Origin: Tetrahymena thermophila SB210
Lineage: Eukaryota > Ciliophora > Oligohymenophorea > Hymenostomatida > Tetrahymenidae
Direction: 5' to 3'
Assembly: GCF_000189635.1 (NCBI RefSeq)
Contig: NW_002476434.1
Span: forward strand, 1,364,001 to 1,428,000
DNA: 64,000 nt
Shown here: positions 1 to 12,419 of the stretch, one piece after another
Position numbering within the stretch: position 1 is the first letter of the stretch
Layout of the letters: each line of letters opens with the position of its first letter
The notes under the pieces: generated by a model
Database searches by the model: none
Seen by the model: only the letters and a program-made list of their open reading frames with translations
What the model was told of the DNA's origin: nothing
Position numbers and translations under genes: made by a program

Positions 1-424
1 ATCAACTTTCAAAATAAAAGTATTATTTTGTTTAATAATTATCAATCCTTAAGATTCATCTTTTGATTTTTAATCATCCTGGAACTCTTAAATATTAATT
101 AAAAAAGCTATAGCATAATTAATTAGAATTTTAAAATAAAAAACTTAGATTTTTTTAGTACTAACTTTTTATTTGTTGATTAATAATAAATAAATCAATA
201 ATAATTCAAATAGAATTTTGCATTTTACTTTATTATAATAGAAATTAACTAAAAGACATAGATAGATTTATAGATGAGTGGGATATTTTTTATTTTGATT
301 AAAAACAAATAAAAAGGCTTAGCTTGATTATTTATGTCCATCTCTTTATTTATATATTTATATTTTTATGGGTTTCTCTTTTTCAATTTATTTTGTAAGA
401 TCATCTATCTATCTATAAGTTTTT
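1..424. other. A+T-rich spacer, no gene seen
   Basis: Very A+T-rich sequence left of the first decayed array copy. I found no convincing open frame in the ciliate code and no clear match to the other duplicated segments. Confidence 0.5.
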
Positions 425-900
425 CATGATTAATTAAATGAGAGCGAGACTTTTGATCCTTGATGCAAAATTTTAGAAGCATTTTTTAAATATTAGTAAA
501 TTATTGCTTAAAAATTATGGCTTTAAACAACACTCATTAGCAAAATTCCATCTTGTTGTTTTCTAATTAACTTTTTTTTATAAATATTTTTTAATTTCAG
601 AATAAGAAATTAAATTAATTATAAATAGATTGATACTTTTTTTGATAACAGCATTATTTTACAAGTTTTTAAAATATTTTTGATAACATTTTATTATTGG
701 AATATTTTGAGGCCTTTATATTATTCATCGTTATTAAAGTCTTTTAGATCTTATACTTAAGGAAAGTATACTCATCAAGCTAGTATTTATTCTACAAGAG
801 AATATTTCTAATTGTCTTAATTAAATGAATAATCAAATAATTTATGCTTTTATGTTCATCTTTAAAATATGAAATTATTTGATGAAGTTGCTTTTTCTTC
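425..900 (-). pseudogene. Decayed copy of the ~214-aa array family (copy A)
   Basis: Read on the minus strand, pieces of the family protein are recognisable. They include a stretch reading ENVIKNIL-like (here QNVIKNILKT) near 690, the ..TRWNF.. region near 545-560 in a shifted frame, and YLKNASK..HQGSKV near 430-500, matching FYDYLKNQSKDWLQTSRV of the intact copy at 29226-29870. No start codon is kept and the frame changes at least twice. The KYQ..Y to NDK..RWNF part is read in a different frame from its neighbours, just as in the decayed copy at 11770-12290. The two therefore probably descend from one already broken ancestor that was duplicated. Boundaries are approximate. Confidence 0.7.
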
Positions 901-3900
901 TATTGCTATAAAAAGAAAAAATAAATTAATCATAAAAAATTATTTTTAAAAAAGTTTTTAGTATGATGTTCTAATTATAATTCTTGCTTTTTTTAATTAA
1001 CTATTTGATTTAGAGCAAAAAAAATATGAAAACTTGAATTCAATAATCTTTAAAGTTTTTGACTTTTTTACTCTATATTTTTACCATGCAAAAGGTGAAA
1101 GAAAGCAGAGATTTATTTTAAAAATTATCTAATTAAAATGATATTTTAATTTTTATGAAATAAAAATGTATACTATAATTTTTGAGTGCTTAAAATTAGA
1201 GTAGGCATATCTTTTTAAGTAAGAAATTTCAATTTCAACTCTCTATTAAATCAAAATATGATATCTTATTTGTTATTATAGTTTGTGGAAAAATTGATTT
1301 ACTTCTTCAATAATAATTTATCAGATTTTTTTTGATAATAACAATAATCAGAATGCTTCAGAATTTATAAAGGCTCATAGCAAAAAATAGAAAAAAAATA
1401 GTTATTAAATAAATTTAAAATATTACATCTAAATTTCAAGTAGATTACTTGTGTAATCAAATAATTATTTTCATTATTAGCTTAGAAAATAATTTAATTT
1501 ATTAGTATCGAGTAATAAAACTAATTGTAACTTTTTGAAAGTGCTATTGCAAGTTTTTGTAGAAACAAAATATTATTTTTAAAAGCATATTATTATTAAA
1601 AATATACTATTTAATATTAATCTTATTACTAAGTATTTTAAATGGATATATTTTAGTGAATTTAGATAAAATTATTTTTTAAAATTAAAAAAACAAGAAA
1701 AAATTAAACAAAAATTAGCAAAAATTAAAAATTCAACTTAGAAGTAATACGATAAGTTGCTTTTAAAAACAACCAAAAATAGATTAAAATTAGACAATTA
1801 CTTTTTAATCATGATATCTCATCTGTATTTTTAATTAAATAAATAAAATAGTTTTTGACAATATTTACATAGCAAATAGAAATTTATCATTTTTATCTTT
1901 TTTTGTTTTAGATTATGCAAAAAATAATTTAGTTTTTATAAATTTACTTAATAATTTTCATCTAAAATATGAAGTAAGGATAAATAATTAGACGTATATG
2001 AAAAGTTAATCAGCTGTAATACTATTTGAAAGATTTGAACTATTCTAATTTCTCAATTTATTTACACTCTTTGATATCAGATAAATAATTGATTATTAGA
2101 GTGATTAATTAAATTTTGGTATATTTAGCATATATAAAAATTTAGAAACTATATAAAATGACAGTATAATATTCTCTTTAGTATTTTTATTTTAAAGTAT
2201 TATAAATATTAATTATTATAGCCCATTTAAAACTTTTTATCATGTTATATATCATCTTAATAAGAATAAATATATATCCTGTATAAATAATTCTTTTAGA
2301 TAACAAAAACAGAAAATTGAATGATCAATATAAAAAAAAAAAAAGAATAAGAAAAATCTGAAATATATATTAACAATATTAATTAAGTTAATCAGATGTT
2401 TCTTTCTTTTAGATTTAAGATTGAAAAATTAACAAAATTTATATTTAATCACCACATTTATTCATAAAAATAATTAAGTGTTTTTTTGATTCTTTAATTA
2501 CAAATATTATTTAAATTAATAATTATTTATGTGTTTTCGAGTAAAGAAAGTAGCGAATTTTTCTCTCTTTCTTTACAACTTGATTTTAAAGGATGAATTA
2601 CGTATAATTTATTATCTCCAAATAATTTTCGCAATTTTATTCTTGTCAAATATTTTTATAGGACGTATTACTTTTTCTTGATTTCACTAATCAAGTGCTA
2701 TGATAGAAAAATTCAAATCCAGAAATCGTTTAAATAATATACATAATAATTTTACTAAAACTTTATTATTTTACATTTTTAGTAACTATTTGAGTAAATT
2801 TTAAGTAAAAAAATACTATTTATCTTCTAGGAAATAAACTCTAAAGGGGAATTTATTTAATAATATATATAAATAAATAATTTTATGTTTCTATAGTCTA
2901 TATTTTGATTAGAATTTTTTATAGAAATAGTGAGCAAATTATTAAAACACTTTATGTTAAATATTTAAATTTTATTTATTATAGAATTTAAAAAAATTAA
3001 ATAAATTATTAGAATTTTACTCGCAAAATTATTTAAATTTACACTATTTTCTAGACGTATTATTGAAAATTGTCATCAATTATAGATAGAGCCATTTCCA
3101 TTCAACTTTAAAAAATTCAGAAAAGTTTAATAATTTGTGGGGAAAATGATCAAGTACATATATAAATATATACACACATACATACATACACCTATTTAAT
3201 CTTAATTTAAATTTACATAATAAATTATGAAAATTAATTTTCTTTTTACAATAGAAGGTAGTGTAAATTTATTGTATAATGTAAACAATTAATTTAGTAT
3301 ATACGTCAATAGAATAAAAATAATTTATATTTAAAATAGCTGACTCAATTATCCTGGCTAGAAAACTTTTTCATTCATATTATGCTATAGTGTAATTATT
3401 TAAATAATTAATAATGAATTTTTAAGAACATATTTCTAAAGTAAAAAAATTGTATTTTGTTTCAGGAGTTAAAGTAACTAGATATATAGGTTAAAGTATT
3501 TATAAGAACCCACACACTCTATATATAAAATTGTCAAAACATATTTTAATTAGGGAATTAAGGAAGAGATTTATTTTTTAAAAGATTTAACATAATTAAT
3601 AGAAATCAATGATTATAAATACAATCAACCAACAAAATTTTGATTTATTAAAAACTAAAAACTTATATGTTTTAATATAATGATAAATAAAATATATAAT
3701 CTTACTTTTTAAGTAGTTGATGTTATCTGGCAGGGAATGTTTTATTTCGATTAAATATATTTGTTAATAGTAATAAGAGTTAATACAACAGTAAAAATAA
3801 AATATAAATAGTAATTTGAATGAATTCACTCAAGATAATACTTAAAGATTTTATATATTGTTTTGATTGTAAATATTAATAATTAACAAATTATATTGAT

Positions 3901-3915
3901 CATAGTTTCGAAATA
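901..3915. repeat. Duplicated block alpha, copy I (spacer)
   Basis: There is no gene here in the ciliate code. From about 1040 to 3760 the sequence is a diverged copy of the segments at about 7090-9560, 12420-14400 and 19725-22520. Landmarks in order are: TTTATCAGATTTTTTTTGAT near 1320, CTATTAATTTTATTTAGAT-type A+T stretches, AAAGGATGAATTACGT near 2590, TGTGGGGAAAATGAT near 3140, ATACGTCAATAGAATAAAA near 3303, and GACTCAATTAT near 3343. A short CATA/CACA-rich microsatellite lies at about 3155-3192. The copies differ by many substitutions and small indels, so the duplications are not recent. Confidence 0.7.
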
Positions 3916-4557
3916 TCATTTCTTTTTTTTATATATTTTTATGTCTAATGGTTAGTTATTTTCTATGCAATTTAAAAGAACATTAATTAGCTTCTGATGT
4001 TCATCTAAATTAAACACTTTAGATTTTGAAAGCCATTATTAGGAGTTGTTGAATAGATAATCATAAAATATAAGCTTTAGACTTTAACTTTATAGAAGGC
4101 TTCTAAGCTAAAAATTCCATCTATTAGTTTTGACATTCACTTTCTTTGACACTGCCTTTTTAATTTCAGAGAAAGACTTATTGTTTTTATTGAAATACAT
4201 TTACTAATATTTTTATTTCTTGTTTGAGTCTGATAAATTTACTAAATAGCTAAGGAAGCTCTTTAAAATGTTTTTTATGATATTTTATTAGTGATTTTAT
4301 TTCAATTTAGAATCGATCCTTTCATCAAAATAATCATAATCTTCAGATTATTTAGTAGGCTCTCTATAGCATTGTTATTAATCAAAGTCTGATTCCTTTT
4401 ATTTTTTAAAATTTAGCTCCTTTAAAAAACAGCTATCACAATCATAGTTCAATGCAGATTAGGTATTTAGTTTACTTTATGGAATTTATTAAGAAACTAC
4501 ATCAAGAAATATGTTTATTATGCTATTTAGAGCATTATTACTTTGTAAAGATTTCAT
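3916..4557 (-). CDS. Array family protein 1 (213 aa, unrecognised)
   Basis: One uninterrupted frame runs from ATG (complement of 4555-4557) to TGA (complement of 3916-3918), with TAA/TAG read as Gln. Residues 13-21 are a short hydrophobic motif (IINIFLDVV). Residues 22-90 are polar and variable, with several Cys. From residue 92 follows the conserved half: QNIIKNILKSFLSYL, then SFSEIKKAVSKKVN (128-141), NRWNF (145-149), LIFYDYL (162-168), W175, EHQKLI (186-191), and the end YKKKK. The conserved part looks mostly alpha-helical. I see no signal peptide, membrane segment or enzyme motif. The lysine tail could be a nuclear-localisation or nucleic-acid-binding tail, which is inference only. It is closest to copies 2 and 4. 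I do not recognise the family. Confidence 0.85.
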
Positions 4558-4860
4558 GTACTTTTTTTTAAGATTTATATTTTAATAATATTAATTATTT
4601 TTTAGTATTGAAGTAATCAAGATATTTTTAAACCTAAAAAATTATGCTCGCATTATCAATTTTCTTTTTTTATGAAGCAACTCAAAAAAGAAAAAATATA
4701 TTATATATGTGTATTTATTGGAAACAAATATTGTTAAAATTAAAACCAGTGATTGCAATAAGACATCACTCTAAAATAAATATTTTATGGTGATATCTAA
4801 CAATCATTATTTACTAGAAATAATATTAATTACTATTTAATATTTTATATAATTGAAAAT
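4558..4860 (-). promoter_or_regulatory. Conserved 5' flank of array gene 1
   Basis: The ~300 bp upstream of this gene's ATG is clearly alike in genes 1, 2 and 4. Shared blocks are a T-run just before the ATG, ATGAAGCAACT near 4673, and CAGTGATTG..ATAA..CATCACTC near 4748-4772. Because it sits directly 5' of three intact paralogues it may hold the promoter. It could equally be just part of the duplicated unit, as no core promoter element is recognisable. Confidence 0.35.
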
Positions 4861-5389
4861 ATCTTACCATATAATATGATTTTTAATAATATTTTTAACA
4901 AGCTAATTTACAGTAATAAAAAATATTTTTTAATTTAAACTGTAACCTTTCATTGATTAAGTCCTTTATAAATTAAGAATAAATTTTTGAAAAGACTAAA
5001 AATTGAGCAAAAAATTATGAAGAGGGGGTTTGGCCTTAATTAATTAGAGTTTACAGTATAATTTATTCTTAATATTAGTTTAAAAAAAGCAAACTTTTAA
5101 ATTTTGTTGTATTGTAATTTATATTAGCTACAATTTCTATTTGAGAATTTACTATTAATTATAAATGTTAATGTACATATATATGCAATATTTAAAAAAA
5201 AAACAATTATCATAATAAGAAATTCTCTTGTGAATATTTAATTAAAAAAATAATAAATTGAATTAATGAAAGATAAATATTTTATTTAAAATAAATTATT
5301 CACTATTTATTAAAGAATTTTTTTTTGTTAAATTAAAAAAAATTTTTATTGAATACTTTTCTTTGAATAATATTTAAAGAGTAAATATA
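4861..5389. other. Spacer, partly shared with 10640-11000
   Basis: A+T-rich, with no gene. Short stretches (ACTTTTAAATTTTGTTGTAT near 5092, and the following 60 bp) match the sequence at about 10737 and, more weakly, about 23660, again placing it in the duplicated upstream flank. Confidence 0.5.
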
Positions 5390-6270
5390 TTTGAATAATT
5401 AATCAAGTTTCAATATAGAAACTCTAAAAATATTCTAATTTGATCAGCTTTTCAAAATGAAATTAATTAAAAATATAATTGTATTTATTTAAATCTAAAT
5501 AATAAAATATTTTCTTTCATTAAAATTTGAGGAGTTTATTTAACTTTTCCATATTGTTATATCTTACATCATTATAAATCTGCTATGAACTAGCATTTTT
5601 AATGTCGGGCATTTAGATATACAAATGAAAAGTGTTTTATTAGATTGTTATTATGATTAATTTGACAATTTTTTAATATAATAAAATTCCAAAAACTAAA
5701 GAATTTTTTAAAGTTGAATTACTATTTTTACCTCAACATAATTATTAATTTAGTTTTGCATTATCTATCAAATTTCATCAAAAATTTAGAATTCTTGGTT
5801 TCACTCAAAATTTAAAGAATTAATTAGATTTAATAGAATTTTTAATAATAAATTATATATAATTATATTATAATAATGTTTTTTAATTAAAATAGTTAAT
5901 GATTATTTAGATAATTAAAAGGAGATTATGATTAAAATTTAACTTAATTAAAAATAGCTTTTTTATCACAAATATGTTTAGTAGCTAAATCAAATAATAG
6001 AGATCTTATAAAATTATAAGTGTTTTTTGATTTCTATTAATAATATTCATTTATTTATTTTAATTATTTATAAACTTGTATTAATTTGATACTATTTAAA
6101 AAGTAAATAAAGAAAAGAAGTTGAATAATCCAATTTAAAGTCATAAAAAATATATGATTAACGACCTTTCTCAAAATATTAATTTGGCTACAAAATTAAA
6201 TATTGAAAGAAAGTAAAACCGTATTTACCGTAACCTCAAATAAATAAAAAAATATTTAAGGGCAGCATAA
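5390..6270. repeat. Duplicated segment delta, copy I
   Basis: Diverged copy of about 24600-25480. Shared landmarks are AAATCTAAATAATAAAA near 5491, ATTTAGATATACAAATGAAA near 5611 and GGGCAGCATAA near 6260. No coding potential is seen. Confidence 0.6.
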
Positions 6271-7089
6271 ATAAATATAATAATAATTTAAATGTTAAGA
6301 AATTTGATAAAAAAATTTTTTTTTTTTCTGACCTTAAATTAGATTAACAGTATCTCTAATTAATAAATAAATAAAAATAAAATATTTATTTTTATTTTAT
6401 GAGATAAAAATTGATATTTTTGATTAAATCTAATTTAAGTAGGTATTTTTCAATATTATTTTAGAAATTTACTAACTGTTTGATGCTTTTTAAACTAAAG
6501 ATCTTCTAAAATTTATATTTATTTATTAATTCATTCATTCATGGTTTCTTTTAATTATAAATTTAATTCAAAATTTCTCATGGAATTCTCTTTATTTATT
6601 TAACATCTTTTACCAAAAAATGAATTGCATTTTTAGTAATTTGATTCATAAAAATATCATATTGAATTTGAGATAATAAATATTTATTATTAATTGTAAT
6701 TTAATATTTGTCAATCAGCTAGCAAATAGTGAAAAGATTTATATGATATTAGTGAAAACGTGATTAAAATACTAAAAAAATAAAAAAAAAAACATGTTTA
6801 CTTTAATAGTATGTTTTATTTTATGAGCTTAAAATTTAAATTTTTTATAAAGATTTAATTAAACATTTATTTATTATTCATTCGCTTTTTTATCTATCTG
6901 AAGTTTATTTAAATACTACTATACCGAGTTCAATTATTATATTTTATATTATATTAATTGCTTGAATCAAAATTTTTAGATAAAAAAATCTTTGGTTACT
7001 ATTTGTGTTTAAGTATTGAGTTTGAATGTAAAAATTATAAAGGATATAATAATAATCAATTTGTATTCCATAATTTTATTTTATATTCT
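6271..7089. other. A+T-rich spacer
   Basis: I see no gene, RNA or repeat that I can name. It is mostly A/T runs, for example poly-T near 6315-6327. Confidence 0.4.
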
Positions 7090-9560
7090 TTCAATTTAAA
7101 AGTACTATTAAAATGCTTTGTATTTTAGATATCTAACTCATTTGTTATTTTAGCTCATGTAAAACTAATTAATTTACTTTTTCAATAATAACTTATCAGA
7201 TTTTTTTGACGTTAATAATAATTCAGAATTTATCAAGACTTATAACAAAAATAGAAAATAATAGTTGCTATATAAATTAAAAATACAAAATAGAAATTTC
7301 AAGAAAGAAGACTAAATGTAAATTAGAAAATTATTTATTCTTTTATTTATAATATAAAAAATATATTTCAATTTAATATTTGAAGATAATTTAATTGATT
7401 AGCATTTAGTTTTATTACAAATCATTACTTTGAAAAAGCAATTATGCAAGTTTTATGAATAAAAAATAAATATTAAAGATATCTAATTGTTAAAAATATA
7501 CCATAAAAGTTTAAACTGAAATTTTTTTACACTTTGCTGATAAATTATTTTAAAATTTTTAAAAATATGAGAGAAAATTCAATTTATTTTAAAACTTTTT
7601 TATAATTTGCTTTTGAAAATACTCATAATAATATTAAAATTAGACAATAACTCATTATTAATGATAAATAACCTATATTTTTAATTAAATAAATAAATAA
7701 AAAATTGTTTTGAAGATGCTTATATAACCAATAGCAACTTTAAAATTATATCTATATTTTTTTGTTTTAGCTAAAGCAAAAAAAAAGTAATTAAATTCTT
7801 ATAAATTTTCATCTAAATTACAAAATAAAGATAATTTGATGTTCATGAAAAAATAAATAATTAGTTGCAATAAAATTTAATTTTTTATTACTTTTGTAGT
7901 TTCTTAATTTATTTACACTTTTTAATATCAGATTATGACAATTGATTATTAGAATGGTTAATTAAATTTTTGTATATTTAGTTTATAAGTGTTTTAGAAA
8001 GTATATAAAATAACAAAAGAATATTCTATTTTTAAAAAATAATAACTATTAATTATTATAACACATAGTTATTATTTTTTATTATGAATTATACCTCTCT
8101 TTAACATGAATAATAATCCTATATATACAATTTCTTTTTGATAGCTAATACATAAAAATATAAAAAAGAAAGTGCGAAATTTTAAAAATATAACAAAATA
8201 ATCAGATATTTCTTTCTATTAGATGTAAGATTTAAAAGTAACAAAGTTTATATTTAACCACTTCTTTCATTAAAATAACTAATTGTTTCTTTTGACTCTT
8301 TCTTTAATTAAAAATATTAATTATTTGATTATTTTGTGTTTTCAAGAAAAGAAAGTTGTGAATTTTTCTCTGTTATTTTTTATAACCTGATTTTAAAGGA
8401 TGAATTGCGTTTAATATATTACCTCTCAAATAGTGTTCACAATTTATTCTTATTAAAATTTTTTAGAAGAAGCATTCTTTTTTTTTGATTTTAAAAATTC
8501 ACTATTCATTTGCTTTGATTGAAAAATTAAATCAAAAGAAGTTGTTTAAATAAAGCTGCATATTTAGAAAATATTTGAGCAAATTTTAAGTAAAAAAATA
8601 GCAATTTATCTTCTAAGAAATAAACTCTACCTTAGTTTTGTTTTGATAAAATACATAAAGAGATATTTATATGGTTCTTCAGCCTTATGTTTTCATTAAA
8701 ATTTTTGATTAAAATAATTGCAAATTTTTAAATGACGTTTATGTAAATTTTAAATATTATTTCCAATATAACCAAAAAGAATACAAAACTAGCAAATTTA
8801 AGATTTATTAGCTAAAATATTAAAATGGTGGTATTAAATTTATTTAAATGTTCTTTATTTGCTTGTTTATCACTGAAGAATTTCATCAATAATAAATAGA
8901 ACCATTTCTTTTCAATTTTAAAAAAACTTAGAAAAGTATAATAAGCATGTGGGGAAAATGATAAAGCATTTATTAGAATATTAATTTAAAATTTACCTAA
9001 TAAAAAGTAAAAATTAATTAATTTTGTTTTTAATCCTAGAATCAAATGCAAATTATTTAAGGTAAACAGTTAATTTACTGCATACGTCAATAGAATAAAA
9101 ACATATTATATTTAAAAAACTGACTCAATTATCTGGCTAGATAACTTTTGATTGATATTTTATTACAGTGTAATTATCTAAATAAATATGAATTAAATTT
9201 TTAAGAAAATATTTTTCAAGTAAAAGGATTATATTTGGCTTCAATAATTAAAAAAGCTTATAAGAAAAATTGGTTAAAGTATTTTTATAAACACAAAAAC
9301 AATACTCAATAAAATAAATCTTTAAGATTTAAAATTCTATGATTTATTTCAAATAGCCAAAACATTACTTAATTAAAAAGTTAAGTGAGGAATTTATTTT
9401 TTAAAAGATTCAATTTAATAAATATAAATCTAAGATTAACCAACAGAATTTTGATTGATTTAAATTAAAAACTAATATGTTGAACACAATGACAAACGCA
9501 ATATTAACTATTGATTTTTTAATCGCTAATGTTTTCTTAAGTATTGAGAAAATATAAAAG
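7090..9560. repeat. Duplicated block alpha, copy II (spacer)
   Basis: Second copy of the block described at 901-3915, with the same order of landmarks: TTATCAGATTTTTTTGA near 7193, AAAGGATGAATTGCGT near 8395, TGTGGGGAAAATGATAAAG near 8949, GTAAACAGTTAATTTACTG near 9062 with CATACGTCAATAG after it, and GACTCAATTATCTGGCTAG near 9122. No gene is seen. Confidence 0.7.
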
Positions 9561-9687
9561 TATAGTAAATATAAATAAAAATTCGAGCAAGCTCATACAA
9601 AATAATAAATACTTAAAGATTTTATATATTGTTTTGATTGTGAATATTAATAATTAACAAGTTATATTTAAGCAAATTTTAGATTGG

Positions 9688-10329
9688 TCATTTCTTTTTC
9701 TTATATATTTTTATGTCTAATGGTTAGTTATTTTCTATGCAATTTAAAAGAACATTAATTAGCTTCTGGTGTTCATCTAAATTAAACACTTTAGATTTTT
9801 AAAGCCATTATTAGGAGTTATTGAATAGATAATCATAAAATATAAGCCTTAAACTTTAACTTTAAAGAAGGCTTCTAAGCTAAAAATTCCATCTATTCGT
9901 TTTGACATTCACTTTCTTTGACACTGCCTTTTTAATTTCAGAAAAAGGCTTATTGATTTGTTTGAAATATATTTATTAATATTTTTATTTGATGTTAGAG
10001 TCTTATAATTTTACTAAATAGCTTAGAAAGCTCTTTAAAATGTTTTTTATTGTATTTTATTATTGATTTTATTTCAATTTAGGATCGATCCTTTCTCTAA
10101 AATAGTCATAATCTTCAGATTATTTAGTAGATTCTTAATAGATTTGCAATGGTTCAAAGCTCGAATTCTACTATTTTTTCAAAATTAACTCCTTTTAAAA
10201 ACAGCTATCGCATTCATAGTAAGAGTCAGATTCAATATTTAGTTCATTTTAAGGAATTTATTAAGCTACCACATCAAGAAATATGTTTATTATGCTATTT
10301 AGAGCGTTGTTATTTTGTTGAGAATTCAT
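9688..10329 (-). CDS. Array family protein 2 (213 aa, unrecognised)
   Basis: Single open frame in the ciliate code from ATG (complement of 10327-10329) to TGA (complement of 9688-9690). It is the closest relative of copy 1: most residues agree from IINIFLDVV onward, and the last 70 are nearly identical (NRWNF, LIFYDYL, EHQKLINVLL, end IYKKKK). The start is supported by the matching start MN.QQNNNALN in copy 4. The middle contains a run of acidic and aromatic residues (SEDYDYF) shared with copies 1 and 4. The many third-position differences from copy 1 with few amino-acid changes suggest selection on the protein. That is a by-eye impression, not a measurement. Confidence 0.85.
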
Positions 10330-10640
10330 AAACTTTACTTTTTTTTAAGTATAATATTTTTCGTAATTTTAATTATTTTTTACTTTTAATAGATCAAGAT
10401 TTTTTTTAAAGCTTCACAAATTATGCTTTATCAATTTTCTTTATTTTATGAAGCAACTCAAAAAAGATAAAATATATATTTATTGAAAGTAAGAATTATT
10501 AAAATTTTAGCCAGTGATTAGTGATTGTGATAACACATCACTCCAAAATAAATTACGACAATATCAAACAATTATTATTTTTTAGAAATAATATTAATTT
10601 TGTTCAAAGTTTTGTAAAAATAAATATGACATACTACAAA
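10330..10640 (-). promoter_or_regulatory. Conserved 5' flank of array gene 2
   Basis: Same flank as at 4558-4860. It has TTTTTTTTAAG before the start, ATGAAGCAACTCAAAAAAG near 10448, CCAGTGATTAGTGATTGTGA near 10511, CACATCACTCC near 10533 and TACGACAATATC near 10555 (also at 23481). The role is inferred from position only. Confidence 0.35.
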
Positions 10641-11014
10641 ATATTTTTTTAAATAATATTTTTAATAAACTAATTTATTTGGATAAAAATCTTTTTAATT
10701 TATATAATCTATTCTTAATATTAGTTTACAAAAGTAACTTTTAAATTTTGTTGTATTATATTATATATTAAATATATTTTATATTTGAAAATTTACTAGT
10801 TATTGTAAATGTTGATATATATATTTTTTTTATACGCTATCTTTGCTTAAATATCACAATTATTTTACTCAAAAAATTATATTGTGTATATTTAATTAAA
10901 TAATTGATAATTTAAATTCAGGAAAGAAAGATATATCATTAAAAATAAATTATTAACTATTTATTCAAGAATCAAATTAAACAACATTTAAGAATGTATT
11001 TGAATGACTGATCT
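10641..11014. other. A+T-rich spacer
   Basis: No gene. It continues the flank duplicated at 4861-5389 with many differences. Confidence 0.4.
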
Positions 11015-11600
11015 AATTTCAAGAAAAAAACTCTTACCATAGTCTAATACTTTTTGGTCAGCTTTTCAAATGAGATCAATAACAATTTAAAATTATTAGA
11101 TAATAAAAAAAAATAATTTTTTCATATCTTATTATAATTAAGATAAATTAGAGAGAAAAAGGATTGAAATAAAAAAACTGAGGTATAAAATTAGCATTTT
11201 ATTTTTAAATTTATAAAGATTATCTTTTTTAATTGTTGCTTACATCTTAAATAGAATAAAAAACTCTCTGTATCATTACAATAATTTGTCGAAAATGAAT
11301 GTATATTTTATTTACTATTAAAAAATACTTCTATAAATTTATAATTTTTAAACACAGCCCTTAAATATTTTTTTTTGAGAGCTTAATATTGATTATAATT
11401 TTAAAAAGATATTAATAAAAAATCAAATAATAAATAAAGATATTTTTAGGTTAGTTCTTAATTTAGATGTATTATAATTACAATTAATGAATATTTGCAA
11501 AAAAAACCAATTTGAATTTTTCTTATTATTAATACAATTCAAATTATTTAAGAAAAGCTCGTAATTAAAATAATTAATTCTTAAATAATTTATTTTACAT
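11015..11600. repeat. Duplicated segment gamma, copy I
   Basis: Diverged copy of about 24060-24580. Shared stretches are TACTTTTTGG.CAG near 11048, GGTATAAAATTAG near 11191 followed by CATTTTATTTTTAAATTTAT, and AATTATTTAAGAAAAGCTC near 11542. No gene is seen. Confidence 0.65.
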
Positions 11601-11769
11601 CAAGTTTATATACATAATTATTAAGAAATAATATTACAAAAATAAAAGTAAGTTTAATAATACTTAATAAAATCAATAATCCTTAAAAATATTAGGACAT
11701 AATTCATCAGAATTAGAAATCAATCAATAAAAAATTATAGTCTTTTTTTTAAATTTAGTATTTGCTTAA

Positions 11770-12290
11770 TATATAAAATATATAGCAATAGGTCCGATTC
11801 TACCCCAATCAAAAAATAATGTAAACATATTTCTCTGGACCCCATAATGCAATAAACAACACTTTTTAGCTAAAAAATCCATCTTGCTGTTTCTAATTAA
11901 TTTTTCTTGATAAATATTTTTAATTTCAAAGTAAGAATGATTTATATATAGATTGATACTTTTATTCGATAATAGCATCACTTTAATCATTTAAATATTT
12001 TAAAAACTCTTCAATATTTTTGATATTATTTTATATGTGGAATATTTTTAGACTTTTAAGTTACTCATCCTCATTAAAGTCTTCTGTATGCAATAATTCT
12101 GTCTTATTCTACTTCTATTATCTATTAGTACTATGATGAACCTAGTCTATGGCAACTATATCCTTTAATCTAGCTATTATTAGAGTATATGTACCACTTT
12201 AATTATTTTAGTTAAAAGATTTATCAAGATATTGTTGATTTATTACTGGCTAATATTCAACAATTTCGATAAAATAGTCATTTTCTTCAT
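11770..12290 (-). pseudogene. Decayed copy of the array family (copy C)
   Basis: On the minus strand the family order is still readable: QQYLDKSFNQNN, then IKNI.EFLKYLND, EQKYQSIYKS, and TARWIFQLKSVV (11850-11890) in a second frame. The start Met is missing (ATC-GCA at the expected place), TGA stops interrupt the frame, and the C-terminal third ends in unrelated sequence. It is most like the intact copy at 29226-29870. The break after KYQSIY is in the same place as in the decayed copy at 425-900. Confidence 0.75.
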
Positions 12291-12419
12291 TTGCGATAAC
12301 AAAATAATTAAAAAAATCAGAATTATTTTCAAAACAAATTTTCTAATTATAATTCATATATACTTTAATTAAAGATTAGAAATATTTGAGTAAGGATAAA
12401 AAAGAATATTAACAATTTT
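12291..12419. other. Short spacer
   Basis: Links the decayed copy to block alpha III. No feature is seen. Confidence 0.4.

Noticed and set aside
10149-10331. Plus-strand 60-codon ORF
   Set aside because: Lies antisense to the intact code-6 array gene at 9688-10329; the minus-strand frame is open for 213 codons and conserved in seven paralogues.
11766-11990. Minus-strand 74-codon ORF
   Set aside because: It is a frame-shifted piece of the decayed array copy at 11770-12290, not an independent gene.
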